This document shows, piece after piece, positions 43,556 through 52,526 of a DNA stretch of 64,000 nucleotides. The DNA comes from Candidatus Shapirobacteria bacterium (GTDB taxonomy: Bacteria > Patescibacteria > Microgenomatia > UBA12405). The notes under the pieces were generated by a model that worked only from the letters and a program-made list of their open reading frames with translations, was not told the origin of the DNA and ran no database searches. The stretch is from positions 496,001 to 560,000 of the forward strand of contig JAQWEN010000001.1 in assembly GCA_028704885.1 (NCBI GenBank). Direction: 5' to 3'. The first letter of the stretch is position 1, and every line of letters starts with the position of its first letter. The translations under genes and the position numbers were made by a program.

Positions 43556-45271
43556 ATGAAAATTGTAGAAGATTTAAAAAAAATAATTATTGATGCTGGT
43601 AAAAAATTAGATTTACAAATAGTTGAATCGGATATAAAAATTGAACATCCGGCAGCTGTAAATTTTGGCGATTATTCGACAAATATTGCCATGATTTTGG
43701 CTAAAAAAGATAAAATTAATCCAAGAGAACTGGCCAATTCAGTTTGTCAGTCTATCAGACTGTCAAATAATCAGTTATTGGAAAAAGTGGAAGTGGCAGG
43801 GGCGGGATTTATTAATTTTTATTTAAAGCCGGAATTTTTAATTAAAGAAGCGGAAGAAATTAATTATGAAATTGAGTTTAGAAATAAATTAAGTGAAAAT
43901 GGAAATGGGAAAATAATGGTGATTGATTATTCGGCTCCAAACATTGCTAAACCGTTTGGAATTGGACATTTAAGATCGACCGATATTGGTCAAGCTATTT
44001 ATAATATCTATAAAATTTTAGGTTGGAATTGTATTGGTGATAATCATATCGGCGACTGGGGAACTCAATATGGAAAATTAGTGGCAGCTATAAAAAAATG
44101 GAATGAAAAAGATTTGGATGAATTGACAATTGAAGACTTGGAAAAACTATATGTCAAATTTCATAAAGAAGCGGAAACTGATGAAAAATTAATTGATGAA
44201 GGCCGAGAGTGGTTTGCAAAATTAGAAAAGGGAGATTCAGAGGCGAGAAAGATTTGGCAAAAATGTATTGATATTTCTTTAATTGAATTTGAAAAAGTTT
44301 ATGAACTTCTAGGAGTGCATATCGACTTTATTCATGGGGAATCTTTTTATGAAGATAAATTAGAAGAAGTAACTAAAGAAATTATTAAAAAAGGAATTAC
44401 TAAAAAAAGTGAGGGAGCAGTGATTGTGGAATTTGAAAAGATGCCACCGGCAATGCTGCAAAAATCAAATGGAACAACTACTTATTTTACCCGTGATATG
44501 GCGACAATTAAATATCGATTGGAAAATTGGAACCCAAATTTAATAATTTATGAAGTTGGAGTTGACCAGGAATTACATTTTAGACAGGTGTTTGAAACAG
44601 CTAAATTAATGGGCTGGATGCCAGATCAAGGAATGATTCATATTGCTCATGGTTTAATTCGATGGACAACTGGAAAATTTTCGACCAGAAAAGGCGATAC
44701 GATTCATCTGTCCGAAGTAATTGATAAAGCGATGGAAAAGGCTAGTGAAATTGCTAATAAAAGTGTGGTGGATAAAAACTTAACCGCTACTGAAAAAGAA
44801 GAAATGATTAAAGCAGTGGCTATCGGAGCTATTAAATTTAATGATTTGGCCAGTGATCCAAGAAAAGATGTAATTTTTGATTGGGATCAAATTATGAGTT
44901 TGGATGGAGATTCAGGCCCGTATCTGCAATACACCTATGCTAGATGCAAAAGTGTTTTAAACAAAAGTAAAGATAAAGAACAAAAAAATATTAGCGAGGT
45001 TCCCCAAAATATTAATAATGATGAAATGGCCTTACTTAAGGAATTTTATAAATTTGAAGAAAAAATTATAGAAGCGTCGCAACGTTACTCCCCGGCCGTA
45101 ATTGCAGAATATTTACTCTCCGTCGCCAGAAAATATAATGAATTTTATGCCAAAAATAGAATAATTGATCAAAAAGAAGAAAATTTCAGAATCTTTTTAA
45201 CCAGAACCACAGCTAGTGTGATTGATACTGGATTGAACTTATTGGGAATCGAAACGATTGAAAAAATGTAA
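43556..45271 (+). CDS. argS: Arginyl-tRNA synthetase
   Basis: 571 aa from the ATG at 43556. Class I signature HIGH form FGIGHLRST, preceded by the YSAPNIAKP segment typical of ArgRS; GDWGTQYGK and the degenerate KMSK-region FSTRKGDTI are present. The N-terminal Add1 domain binds the tRNA D-loop, and the C-terminal helices the anticodon. It is co-transcribed with the tRNA-binding OB protein. Confidence 0.97.
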   Translation: MKIVEDLKKIIIDAGKKLDLQIVESDIKIEHPAAVNFGDYSTNIAMILAKKDKINPRELANSVCQSIRLSNNQLLEKVEVAGAGFINFYLKPEFLIKEAEEINYEIEFRNKLSENGNGKIMVIDYSAPNIAKPFGIGHLRSTDIGQAIYNIYKILGWNCIGDNHIGDWGTQYGKLVAAIKKWNEKDLDELTIEDLEKLYVKFHKEAETDEKLIDEGREWFAKLEKGDSEARKIWQKCIDISLIEFEKVYELLGVHIDFIHGESFYEDKLEEVTKEIIKKGITKKSEGAVIVEFEKMPPAMLQKSNGTTTYFTRDMATIKYRLENWNPNLIIYEVGVDQELHFRQVFETAKLMGWMPDQGMIHIAHGLIRWTTGKFSTRKGDTIHLSEVIDKAMEKASEIANKSVVDKNLTATEKEEMIKAVAIGAIKFNDLASDPRKDVIFDWDQIMSLDGDSGPYLQYTYARCKSVLNKSKDKEQKNISEVPQNINNDEMALLKEFYKFEEKIIEASQRYSPAVIAEYLLSVARKYNEFYAKNRIIDQKEENFRIFLTRTTASVIDTGLNLLGIETIEKM

Positions 45272-45272
45272 T

Positions 45273-47651
45273 TTAACTAAAAATCTTTTTATAGATTTCG
45301 AGATAATGAGAAACGGGAATAAATTTAGTGGTTTTTTTAACTTCTTTAGGAATATTGATTAAAGTTTTTTCATTATCTTTAGGAATAAAAATGGTTTTTA
45401 AACCAGCTCGGTGAGCAGCAATGGATTTTTCTTTCAAACCGCCAATTTCTAAAATATTTCCCCGTAAAGTTATTTCCCCGGTCATACCGATATCTCGAGG
45501 AACAGCAACCTGTTTGAGAGCTGAAATGAGGGCGGTGGTAATGGCACCACCGGCTGATGGACCATCTTTTGGAGTAGCACCTTCAGGAACATGAATATGA
45601 ATATCTATTCTATGAAAATCTTGCTTAATACCAAATTCTTTGGCTTGACTGCGGATATAAGAAAGAGCGGCTTGGCAGGATTCTTTCATAACTGAACCAA
45701 GTTTACCAGTCAAAATTAATTGACCTTTACCTGGCATGACATTAACTTCGATAAATAAAATTTCACCACCGACTGAAGTCCAAGCTAAACCAGTAGATAA
45801 ACCAATTTCATCTTTTTTACCTTTTAAAGTTGAAGTAAATTTGGCTGGGCCTAAAAACTTTTTAATAATAATTTGGTCGTTTAAATCAACACAATCGACA
45901 TGATTAACTATAATTTTTTTAGCAACTTTTCTGAAAAGACTAGCAAAAGTTCTTTCAAGTCCACGAACACCGGCTTCACGAGTATATTTATCAATAATAT
46001 ATTTAATAGTATCGTCTTTTATTTCAGTAATATTATTTTCTTTTAAACCATTAGCTTTAAGCTCTTTTTTGATTAAATAATTTTTAGCGATGTGGAATTT
46101 TTCTTCTTGGGTATAACCGGAAAAATCAATAATTTCCAAACGATCACGAAGAGGACCAGGAACGGTTGATAAATCATTGCCGGTTAAAATAAAAAATACT
46201 TTTGATAAATCTAAAGGAAAATCAAGGTAATGATCGGCAAATTCACGATTTTGTTCTGGATCGAGAGTTTCCAAAAGAGCGGCTGAAGGATCGCCGCGAT
46301 AATCAGCTCCAATTTTATCGATTTCATCGAGCATAAAAACTGGATTCATTGATTTGGCATCTTTGAGACCCTTAACTATACGACCAGGCATAGCACCGAC
46401 ATAAGTGCGGCGATGACCACGGATTTCAGCTTCATCACGAATTCCACCAAGAGAAGCGCGAACAAAACTTTTACCCATAGCTCTGGCAATAGATTTACCA
46501 AGAGAAGTCTTACCAACACCCGGAGGGCCAATAAAACATAAAATATTAGCAGTTTGAGAAATTTCTTCGCCTTTCTTTTTGTTTTTATTTTTAAGGTTTA
46601 AAACAGCGAGATATTCGAGAATTCTTTCTTTAACATCTTTAATTCCATAATGATCTTGATCAAGAATTTTTTGAGCTTTAGTTAAGGAAATATTCGATTT
46701 GGAATATTTACCCCAAGGCAACTCAACCACCATTTCTAAATAAGTTCTTATATAACTAGATTCTGGAGCCATGGAACCCATTTCCATGAGACGCTCTAAT
46801 TCTTTGACTAGTTTTTTTCTAATTTCTGGAGGAATATTTTTGTTTTTGATTTTCTTTTCCAGATCGGAAAATTCACCACCACTAGATTCACCAAGACGTT
46901 TTAATTCTTTTTCGATTTGACGTTTTCTTTCTTCTAAAACATTTCTTTTAACGCCGGTGTTAAATTTTTCCTGGGTTTTTTCTTCAATGGATCTTTCGAG
47001 TTCAGCTACTTTCATTTCCTGAATCAAATATTCAGTAGCAGCTTTTAATCTTTGACTGACAATTAAAGTTTCCAAAAGAACTTGTTTTTCGGGTATTTTG
47101 GCTTCAATTGAAAAACAAACCTGATCAGCTAAATCACTACTGGAAACACCAGTAGAAAGCTGCATCATGGCGGGTAAATCAAATTGGCGACCCATGGCAA
47201 AAGCTTTTTTTAATTGGCTTAAAAGAGCTTCAGCGGATTGCTGAATCTCAGCCACTGGTTCAGGAACGACAGGAAGGTCGACATACTCAACCATAAAAAA
47301 CGGATCTGTTTGAGTTAAATTTAAAATATTGACGCGAGAAATACCTTTAACGATAGCATGAAGACTACCATCGGTTTGAAGAATATGTTCAATTTTAGCC
47401 AAAACACCAACAGTATAAAGATCTTTATATTCCGGCTTTTCAATACGAGAATTTTGTTGGGTAGCAATAATGACTAATTTATTAGTGTTATCGTAGGCAT
47501 GAAGAAGCGAATTCATTGATTCTTTGCGACCAAAGAATAATGAAGTTTCAACTGAAGGAAAAAGAATAATATTACGAAGAGGAATAAGAGGCAATACTTT
47601 TCGAAGAGGCTGAAGAGTTTGGACTGGATTTTGATTAATGTTGTCTGGCAT
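45273..47651 (-). CDS. lon: ATP-dependent protease Lon
   Basis: 792 aa from the ATG at 47651. The LAN substrate domain (PLIPLRNIILFP) is followed by a coiled-coil middle, the AAA+ module with Walker A GPPGVGKT (375-382) and FMLDEIDKIG, and the protease domain with catalytic Ser699 in KDGPSAGG and Lys742. It degrades misfolded proteins. The promoter is covered by a CIRCE-like operator, suggesting heat-shock control by HrcA. The stop is next to the convergent argS stop. Confidence 0.97.
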   Translation of the reverse strand: MPDNINQNPVQTLQPLRKVLPLIPLRNIILFPSVETSLFFGRKESMNSLLHAYDNTNKLVIIATQQNSRIEKPEYKDLYTVGVLAKIEHILQTDGSLHAIVKGISRVNILNLTQTDPFFMVEYVDLPVVPEPVAEIQQSAEALLSQLKKAFAMGRQFDLPAMMQLSTGVSSSDLADQVCFSIEAKIPEKQVLLETLIVSQRLKAATEYLIQEMKVAELERSIEEKTQEKFNTGVKRNVLEERKRQIEKELKRLGESSGGEFSDLEKKIKNKNIPPEIRKKLVKELERLMEMGSMAPESSYIRTYLEMVVELPWGKYSKSNISLTKAQKILDQDHYGIKDVKERILEYLAVLNLKNKNKKKGEEISQTANILCFIGPPGVGKTSLGKSIARAMGKSFVRASLGGIRDEAEIRGHRRTYVGAMPGRIVKGLKDAKSMNPVFMLDEIDKIGADYRGDPSAALLETLDPEQNREFADHYLDFPLDLSKVFFILTGNDLSTVPGPLRDRLEIIDFSGYTQEEKFHIAKNYLIKKELKANGLKENNITEIKDDTIKYIIDKYTREAGVRGLERTFASLFRKVAKKIIVNHVDCVDLNDQIIIKKFLGPAKFTSTLKGKKDEIGLSTGLAWTSVGGEILFIEVNVMPGKGQLILTGKLGSVMKESCQAALSYIRSQAKEFGIKQDFHRIDIHIHVPEGATPKDGPSAGGAITTALISALKQVAVPRDIGMTGEITLRGNILEIGGLKEKSIAAHRAGLKTIFIPKDNEKTLINIPKEVKKTTKFIPVSHYLEIYKKIFS

Positions 47652-47653
47652 AA

Positions 47654-47680
47654 TTAGCAGTCTAACACTTCTATTGCTAA
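47654..47680 (-). promoter_or_regulatory. CIRCE-like operator over the lon promoter
   Basis: Plus strand TTAGCAGTC, 9-nt spacer, TATTGCTAA. CIRCE consensus is TTAGCACTC-N9-GAGTGCTAA: the outer six bases match fully on both arms, and on the minus strand the right arm GACTGCTAA matches 8 of 9. Overlaps the -10 box and ends 2 nt before the ATG. Confidence 0.7.
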
Positions 47681-47687
47681 GTGTCAA
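47659..47687 (-). promoter_or_regulatory. Promoter of lon
   Basis: Consensus TTGACA, 17-bp spacer, TAGACT with an extended TGT before it; the -10 ends 7 nt before the ATG, so the transcript is likely leaderless. Confidence 0.65.
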
Positions 47688-47759
47688 TTGTTTTTAATTA
47701 GTCCTTTTATTTTACCTAGAGAATCTGAATTGGCAACAGGACAATTTGAAGTATGATAA

Positions 47760-47765
47760 TATTCT
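47760..47765 (+). promoter_or_regulatory. -10-like box of the PurA/PurZ-like gene
   Basis: TATTCT ends 6 nt before the ATG at 47772; an overlapping TATGAT with TTGGCA 16 bp upstream is an alternative. Confidence 0.35.
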
Positions 47766-47771
47766 GAATAT

Positions 47772-48857
47772 ATGGGAAAAGAAAGAGTAATTGTGGTAAT
47801 TGATGGACAAGCTGGTTCTTGTGGAAAAGGAAAGATAGCTGGATATATCGCTTTAAAAGAAAATGTTGACGCTGCTGTTACAAACGCAATGCCAAATTCA
47901 GGTCATGTTTTTGTAGATGAAAAAGGAAATAAAAGAACTTTTAGGAACATTCCTGTGGCTTCAATTAATCAGGAAACTCAATTGTTTATGGGAGCCGGAT
48001 CGGCAATCGATATTGAAGTACTTAAAAAAGAATATGAAGAAAATTCTGATATTTTAAAAGAACGGGAAATAATTGTCCATCCTAGAGTGCCATTGATTGA
48101 AGAAAGACACAAAGAATTAGAAAGAGAACGTATCCGTTCTGGTTCAACTTTTAAAGGCGGTGGTGCTTGTCTAGCGGAAAAAGTAATGAGAGACGAAAGA
48201 TTAAATTTTTTCGATAAATTTGGGAATATTAGATCAGATGAAACATATATTAAAAAAATAAATAAAGTTTTAGAAAATGGAGGTAGTTTATTAATTGAAG
48301 GATCGCAAGGTTGTGATTTAGATTTAAATAATGGAACTGATTATCCGCATGTTACCAGTAGACAATGCAGTGCCGCTCAAATGGTAGCGGATAGTGGAGT
48401 TCCAATGTCGGCAGTAACAGATATTGTGATGGTAATAAGGCCTTATCCAATTAGAATTAGTAATCAAACTGATTTAGGAAAAATTTCCAGTGGTAAATAT
48501 GGTGGGGCTAAAGAAATTAATTGGAAAGAAATAAATTCTCGATCTAGGGCTGACTTTGAAGAAATCGATTTTACTGAAACAACAACTGTAACTAAAAAAA
48601 CCAGAAGAGTATTTGAATTGGATATTGAAAGATTAAAAAATAATATATTAATAAATAGGCCAACAGAGATCGCCTTGAATTTTTTTGAACATTTAAACGC
48701 TGATTATTGTGGGGAAAAAGGAAATTATAAGGATATTTATATAACTAGATACGAAAGAGAATTTATTAATTGGTTGGAAAGTGAACTAAATGTTCCCATA
48801 ACTATGTTGGGGACTGGACCTAAAAATGATGAGATAATTATAAGAAATAAAGGCTAA
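47772..48857 (+). CDS. Adenylosuccinate synthetase homologue with PurZ-like Asp-to-Ser change
   Basis: 361 aa, short like archaeal PurA and phage PurZ. The P-loop reads GSCGKGK (15-21) where PurA has GDEGKGK, so the catalytic Asp (Asp13 in E. coli) is Ser16; the catalytic His is kept (SGH, His45). Other PurA blocks are recognisable: IEGSQGCDLDLNNGTDYPHVTS (split by a few changes from EGAQG...GTYPFVTS), and TKKTRR for the R-rich loop. Phage PurZ enzymes, which make the 2-aminoadenine precursor from dGMP, lack this Asp. No purB or purine genes are near. It could be PurZ-like, a divergent PurA or a ligase for another nucleotide. Confidence 0.8.
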   Translation: MGKERVIVVIDGQAGSCGKGKIAGYIALKENVDAAVTNAMPNSGHVFVDEKGNKRTFRNIPVASINQETQLFMGAGSAIDIEVLKKEYEENSDILKEREIIVHPRVPLIEERHKELERERIRSGSTFKGGGACLAEKVMRDERLNFFDKFGNIRSDETYIKKINKVLENGGSLLIEGSQGCDLDLNNGTDYPHVTSRQCSAAQMVADSGVPMSAVTDIVMVIRPYPIRISNQTDLGKISSGKYGGAKEINWKEINSRSRADFEEIDFTETTTVTKKTRRVFELDIERLKNNILINRPTEIALNFFEHLNADYCGEKGNYKDIYITRYEREFINWLESELNVPITMLGTGPKNDEIIIRNKG

Positions 48858-48865
48858 TTTAATGG

Positions 48866-48871
48866 TAGAAT
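48866..48871 (+). promoter_or_regulatory. Extended -10 box of era
   Basis: TGGTAGAAT (TGn form) 9 nt before the ATG at 48881. Confidence 0.4.
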
Positions 48872-48880
48872 ACAACGCTA

Positions 48881-49792
48881 ATGAAAAAGATTATTGAAAA
48901 TAAAATTAAATTTGGGCGAGTGGTAATTTTGGGGCGACCTAATACGGGAAAATCGACTTTATTGAATGCCATAATGTCTCAAAAAGTGGCAATAACTTCG
49001 CCAATGGCTCAAACCACCCGAAAAAATACGAGAGTAGTTTTTGAAAATGAAAATGGAAAAATTATTTTTTCTGACACTCCCGGAATTATCAATAAAGTCT
49101 CTGATTTGATCGGGAAAAGAGTTAATACTGAAGCACCAAAAGAAGTCGGTCGAGCCGATATAGTTTTGTGTGTGTTGGATATTTCCAGACCAAAAAATGA
49201 AGAAGAAAATAAAGTAATTGGTTTGGTTAGAAAATCAAAGGCTAAAAAGATTTTAGTTTATAACAAAATTGATCAGGCTATCGGCAGTAAAGACCATTTA
49301 GCTGAATATAATTATTTAGAAGAAGAATTTGATAAAGTTATTTCGGTTAGTGCTATTAAAGAAAAAAATATAAAAGGATTGATTAACCTAATTTTTGAAA
49401 TGTTGCCAGAAAAAGATAGTAAATCGACCGAAGAAGATGCAGAAATAATGCAAGCCAAGGGAAAACCAGTAATTGGACTTAATTCAAAAGATTATATTGC
49501 AGAAATTATTAGAGAAAAGGCTTATTTATTTTTAAGAAAAGAAGTCCCCTATTCGGTTAATGTAGAAGTTGATAGTGTGGTGGATAAAAAGAAATTAATT
49601 TTAATAAAAGCCAGAATTTTAACTACAGCTGATAGATATAAAAAAATGATTATTGGAGTTGGCGGTAAAAAAATAAAAGAAATTGGTTATAACGCTAGAA
49701 AAGAATTGGAATTAATGTCGAGCCGAAAAATATTTTTGGAATTATTGGTCGAAATAGACAAACACTGGGCAGAAAGGGATATTGAGAGATAA
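48881..49792 (+). CDS. era: GTPase Era
   Basis: 303 aa. G1 GRPNTGKST, switch region MAQTTRKNTR, G3 DTPG, G4 NKID, then a C-terminal KH domain with IGVGGKKIKEIG that binds the 3' end of 16S rRNA. It works in 30S subunit maturation. It follows the PurA-like gene by 23 nt with its own -10 box. Confidence 0.96.
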   Translation: MKKIIENKIKFGRVVILGRPNTGKSTLLNAIMSQKVAITSPMAQTTRKNTRVVFENENGKIIFSDTPGIINKVSDLIGKRVNTEAPKEVGRADIVLCVLDISRPKNEEENKVIGLVRKSKAKKILVYNKIDQAIGSKDHLAEYNYLEEEFDKVISVSAIKEKNIKGLINLIFEMLPEKDSKSTEEDAEIMQAKGKPVIGLNSKDYIAEIIREKAYLFLRKEVPYSVNVEVDSVVDKKKLILIKARILTTADRYKKMIIGVGGKKIKEIGYNARKELELMSSRKIFLELLVEIDKHWAERDIER

Positions 49793-49815
49793 TTATTAAT
49801 TAAAAATTAATAATT
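49791..49815. repeat. AT-only inverted repeat between era and obg
   Basis: Perfect 11-bp arms AATTATTAATT / AATTAATAATT with a 3-nt loop, between two convergent genes. Related AATTAAGAATTAA... stretches flank the phosphomannomutase gene (about 41760-41780 and 43128-43160). Confidence 0.6.
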
Positions 49816-49821
49816 AAGAAT

Positions 49822-50772
49822 TTACTTTATATTTTTGGCAATTAAATCGTTGAGTTTTTTAATACTGTCGGGGTCGATAATTGAAGTGCTGATTTGAGCT
49901 TTGATTAATTTTTGGATTTTTATAATTTCTTTTGGATCGAGAGTGTCTGATTTGGTAAGAACAATTATTTCTGGTTTATTAACTAAATTAGAACTATAAC
50001 TGTTTAGTTCTTGACGAACTGTTTGATAATCTTTGAGAGGATCTTTAGACTCAGCCGAAACACAATGAATTAAAAGACTGGTTCTTTCGATATGTTTTAG
50101 AAATTTAACACCTAAACCTTTGCCATCAGCAGCACCTTCAATTAACCCTGGAATATCGGCAATAATTAAACCACCTTTAGTAACGCCCAAATTTGGTTCG
50201 AGGGTGGTAAAAGCATAATTGGCAACTCGAGCATTGGCTGGAGTTAATTCATTTAGAAGACTAGTTTTACCAGCATTTGGCAAACCGATAAGACCAATTT
50301 GAGCAATAAGTTTTAATTGAAGAAAAAGACTTTTAGTCTGACATTTATAACCTAATTCTTTTTCCTGTGGAGTTTGATTAGTGGAAGACTTAAAACAAAA
50401 ATTTCCTCGACCACCACTGCCGCCACGAGCCATTAAAACTTTTTGGCCAATTTCAGTTAATTCAATTGAAGTACCATTATCATAAGAAGCAAGAGTACCA
50501 ACTGGAACTTGAATAATTAAATCTTCACCATTTTTACCGGTACAATTGTTTTTACCACCTTTTTCACCTCTCTCGGCTGAATAAATTTTAGTGCTACGAA
50601 ATTGATTTAATTTACTAATATCAGAAACTGCTTCAAAAAAGACAGAACCGCCGTCGCCACCAATACCGCCATCCGGGCCACCTTTGGGGCGAAAAGCATC
50701 GTTATAGAAACTGACAGTACCATCACCGCCGTCGCCACCTTTAATTTTTATTCTAACTTCATCGATAAGCAT
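49822..50772 (-). CDS. obg: Obg/CgtA GTPase
   Basis: 316 aa from the ATG at 50772. The glycine-rich Obg fold (GGDGGDGTVSF...GGPDGGIGGDGG) is followed by a G domain with GLPNAGKTS, DIPGLIEGA and a TKSD G4. The variable OCT domain is missing. Obg works in 50S assembly and stress signalling. Its -10 box contains the stop codon of rlmN. Confidence 0.96.
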   Translation of the reverse strand: MLIDEVRIKIKGGDGGDGTVSFYNDAFRPKGGPDGGIGGDGGSVFFEAVSDISKLNQFRSTKIYSAERGEKGGKNNCTGKNGEDLIIQVPVGTLASYDNGTSIELTEIGQKVLMARGGSGGRGNFCFKSSTNQTPQEKELGYKCQTKSLFLQLKLIAQIGLIGLPNAGKTSLLNELTPANARVANYAFTTLEPNLGVTKGGLIIADIPGLIEGAADGKGLGVKFLKHIERTSLLIHCVSAESKDPLKDYQTVRQELNSYSSNLVNKPEIIVLTKSDTLDPKEIIKIQKLIKAQISTSIIDPDSIKKLNDLIAKNIK

Positions 50773-50778
50773 GGCTAT

Positions 50779-50784
50779 ATTATA
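50779..50784 (-). promoter_or_regulatory. -10 box of obg containing the rlmN stop codon
   Basis: Perfect TATAAT 6 nt before the ATG at 50772; its inner TAA (50780-50782) is the rlmN stop codon. Confidence 0.55.
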
Positions 50785-51772
50785 CAGTAGCAAGCTGTCC
50801 GCAGGCAGCACTTATATCTTGACCAAAAGAACGACGAAGAGAATACTCGACTCCTAATTTATTTAAATAGTCGATAAAGGTTTTTTGTTGATCTGGAGAG
50901 GCTGGGGTCATTCCCCCATCAACTGAATTTAATGGAATAAGATTTAAAAAGAAAAGACGATTGGAATTAATAAAATTTGCCAATAATATGGCATCATTTT
51001 GACTGGTATTAATATCCATTAGGGCATATTCGAAAAATAACTGACGATTAGTTTTGCCGACATAATAATTACAAGCATTTTTTAGTTGGGCCAAGGAATA
51101 TTGTTTGGCAATTGGCATAAAAGATTCACGTGTTTTTTGATCGGCGGAATGAAGTGAAACGGCTAAATTTATTTGAGTGTCGAGATTGGCAAACTCGATA
51201 ATTTTGTCGGCAACGCCGGCAGTAGAAACACTTATTTTTCTAGCACCGATATTTAATCCTTCGTTAGAATTGATAATATTGATGGCTGTCAATATATTTT
51301 CCCAATTTAAAAATGGTTCGCCCATACCCATAAATACAACTCGGCCAATATATTTCGGATAAATTTTTTGATTCCAATATAAAATTTGGTCGACAATTTC
51401 TTCAGGAGTTAAATTTCTTTTAAAACCCATTTTGCCGGTAGCACAAAAACTACAGGCTAAAGGACAACCGACCTGGCTGGAAACACAAGCCGTTAACCAA
51501 TCTTCATAATCCATAAAAACTGATTCGATTTTTTGACCATCGGATAGTTCTAATAAGGCTTTTTGAGTGGATTCATTACCGACTATTGTTTTTTCAGAGA
51601 CTGACAATAGAGAAAGTGTTTCAGATAATTTTTGACGAAGAGGGAGAGAAAGATCAGTCATTTGATCAAAATTTAGGTAACGACCAGAATAATAGTTTTT
51701 AACTATTTGGCGATAGCGAAAAGCGGGAAGCTCTAACGAATCTAAAGTTTTTTTAAGAAGAGATAAATCCAT
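50780..51772 (-). CDS. rlmN: 23S rRNA/tRNA adenine-C2 methyltransferase RlmN
   Basis: 330 aa. The radical SAM cluster motif CxxxCxxC is Cys103, Cys107 and Cys110 (GCPLACSFCATG). The methyl-carrying Cys is near the C-terminus in DISAACGQL and the second conserved segment PLNSVDG is present. It methylates A2503 of 23S rRNA and A37 of some tRNAs. The catalytic Cys pair argues for RlmN or Cfr; N-terminal form and context favour RlmN. Confidence 0.95.
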   Translation of the reverse strand: MDLSLLKKTLDSLELPAFRYRQIVKNYYSGRYLNFDQMTDLSLPLRQKLSETLSLLSVSEKTIVGNESTQKALLELSDGQKIESVFMDYEDWLTACVSSQVGCPLACSFCATGKMGFKRNLTPEEIVDQILYWNQKIYPKYIGRVVFMGMGEPFLNWENILTAINIINSNEGLNIGARKISVSTAGVADKIIEFANLDTQINLAVSLHSADQKTRESFMPIAKQYSLAQLKNACNYYVGKTNRQLFFEYALMDINTSQNDAILLANFINSNRLFFLNLIPLNSVDGGMTPASPDQQKTFIDYLNKLGVEYSLRRSFGQDISAACGQLATV

Positions 51773-51775
51773 TGA

Positions 51776-52087
51776 TTATGCCTTATTTATGGCATTAATA
51801 TAATCTTGTTTTTGCTTGAAGCCAATAAAAGTATCAACAATTTGGCCTTTGTTAAACAAAATAACAAGAGGAATCGAAGAGACATTATATTGAGTTGATA
51901 GTTCTTCGTTTTCGTCAACATTAATTTTGGTAACTTTAACTTTATCTGCCATTTCAGCGCTAATTTCTTCCATAACCGGGGTTAACATTTGACAAGGACC
52001 ACACCAAGGAGCCCAAAAATCGACCAAAACTTTACCTTCAAAATCTAGAACTTCAGTTTTAAAATTTTCTTTAGTTAGATTAAGCAT
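51776..52087 (-). CDS. trxA: Thioredoxin
   Basis: 103 aa. Classic VDFWAPWCGPCQML active site, cis-Pro in VSSIPLVILF and a KQDYINAI C-terminal helix. Cytoplasmic thiol-disulfide reductant. rlmN follows 3 nt downstream. TATAAT lies 7 nt before the ATG. Confidence 0.97.
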   Translation of the reverse strand: MLNLTKENFKTEVLDFEGKVLVDFWAPWCGPCQMLTPVMEEISAEMADKVKVTKINVDENEELSTQYNVSSIPLVILFNKGQIVDTFIGFKQKQDYINAINKA

Positions 52088-52094
52088 AGGATTT

Positions 52095-52100
52095 ATTATA
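52095..52100 (-). promoter_or_regulatory. -10 box of trxA
   Basis: Perfect TATAAT ending 7 nt before the ATG at 52087, just after the stop of the preceding gene. Confidence 0.5.
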
Positions 52101-52102
52101 CC

Positions 52103-52513
52103 TTATTTGGTTTTAACTAATTTGGCAGTGTAGATAATTTGACGAAGAACACCATCTGGACCTTCAATTTGATTGGTGCCAGAAAGCATGACAAATTGGG
52201 CCAAATAATCAGACATAGCAGTTTTTAATTCTTTAATTTGAATGTGGGCATCTTTCATTTTTTCAACCAACAGAGCGGCTTCGGAACGGGCCATAACTTT
52301 TTGTTTGGCAATGGTTTTAAGTTTAGCTTGCTTTTTAGCTTCTTGGGCCACTTCTTGATATTCAATATCGCTATCTAAAATAGAATCTAGTTGTGATTTT
52401 TGTTCTTGAAATTCTTTTTGGAGAACTTCAAATCTGGCAGTTGAGGAATTGATGAGAGATTCAATATTTAATAAATTAGCGACTTGGTTTGGATTTTGAT
52501 TTTCGTTTGGCAT
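52103..52513 (-). CDS. Coiled-coil protein of unknown function
   Basis: 136 aa from the ATG at 52513 (a farther upstream start would lie inside dus). Almost wholly helical, with heptad-like Glu/Lys/Gln-rich stretches (about residues 15-105) and a short C-terminal segment with GPDGVLRQIIYT. No domain recognised. It stands between dus and trxA on the same strand. Confidence 0.6.
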   Translation of the reverse strand: MPNENQNPNQVANLLNIESLINSSTARFEVLQKEFQEQKSQLDSILDSDIEYQEVAQEAKKQAKLKTIAKQKVMARSEAALLVEKMKDAHIQIKELKTAMSDYLAQFVMLSGTNQIEGPDGVLRQIIYTAKLVKTK

Positions 52514-52526
52514 ACCTTTTACTTTA

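Noticed and set aside
47652..47687. TTG start 12 codons upstream for Lon
   Set aside because: That TTG is part of the TTGACA -35 box; the ATG at 47651 follows the promoter and gives a normal LAN-domain start.
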